A DNA stretch of 64,000 bases. It comes from Calliopsis andreniformis (lineage: Eukaryota > Arthropoda > Insecta > Hymenoptera > Andrenidae). Both the position numbers and the translations under genes were made by a program. The stretch is taken from assembly GCF_051401765.1 (NCBI RefSeq), contig NC_135071.1:18144961-18208960 (forward strand). Direction: 5' to 3'. Position 1 is the first letter of the stretch, and each line of letters starts with the position of its first letter. Below are positions 63,801 to 64,000 of this stretch, one piece after another. The notes below the pieces were generated by a model that saw nothing but the letters and a program-made list of their open reading frames with translations, made no database searches and had not been told where the DNA came from.

Positions 63801-64000
63801 TATCCAGGTCAACGGCCGCGGCGAGGCAGGGGCAGGGAACAGGACAGCGCTAATACACTTAATAAACTCCCGTGCCGCGAGAATGATACGTTGCGTCGTT
63901 GGATATACGCTCGCCGCTGGATTATTCCGCGCCGTAGCCTTGGCGAATTGTGAATTATTAAGGGCAGAGGACACGGAGTCACTCAGGACTGTTTTATCGT
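60867..64000. other. Non-coding stretch to the window end
   Basis: AT-rich to about 62300, GC-richer at 62600-62880 and 63700-63960. No protein-like frame, RNA gene or repeat of note was recognised. Confidence 0.5.

Overview
The window reads as a piece of an animal nuclear genome, most likely an insect and probably a hymenopteran. The order is an inference from sequence style: long AT-rich stretches broken by short GC/CpG-rich islands, many micro- and minisatellites, short inverted-repeat elements, and a protein fragment closest to insect nephrin-family receptors. There is no bacterial gene organisation: no operons, no long contiguous ORFs, and no rRNA or tRNA genes that I could recognise.

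The only coding sequence I can identify with good support is on the plus strand: two exons, 41549-41692 and 46556-46729. Both have consensus splice sites and are bounded by phase-1 introns, and they join in frame across a 4.86 kb intron. Together they encode one complete immunoglobulin domain of the nephrin / Sticks-and-stones / Hibris type, a cell-adhesion receptor used in myoblast fusion, nephrocyte slit diaphragms and eye patterning. The other exons (signal peptide, later Ig and FN3 domains, transmembrane segment, tail) are not recognisable here. Much of the window is therefore probably intron or flank of this large gene.

On the minus strand, 39091-39451 is an unbroken, coding-like 120-codon frame that ends exactly at a consensus donor (GTAAGT). 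It may be one exon of an unrecognised gene. Other coding-like minus-strand frames lie just upstream at 39.7-40.6 kb. A minus-strand frame at 60556-60831 could be a terminal exon. None of these matches a family I know.

Layout: 1-32.8 kb is apparently non-coding with AT-rich minisatellites (6.8, 11.1, 14.6, 17.3, 20.8 kb), GC islands, and a (CT)55 microsatellite at 25.75 kb. At 32.8-33.56 kb there is a tandem pair of ~375 bp repeats, followed by a GC island and a small inverted-repeat element (34.7 kb). From 38.8 to 40.6 kb are a degenerate minisatellite and the minus-strand candidate exon(s). From 41.5 to 46.7 kb are the two Ig exons, whose shared intron carries a ~770 bp near-perfect foldback repeat (43.4-44.16 kb) and a ~540 bp element with ~120 bp terminal inverted repeats (45.63-46.17 kb). 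From 46.7 to 64 kb are GC islands, transposon-end remnants and two separated minisatellites (55.24-55.58 and 59.99-60.2 kb), whose repeated core ACATGTTC creates multiple matches to the p53-family half-site.

The most unusual material is the foldback/tandem repeat family built from a conserved module seen eight times in alternating orientation (32.8-33.56 and 43.4-44.16 kb), the p53-like decamer arrays, and the unexplained minus-strand candidate exon.
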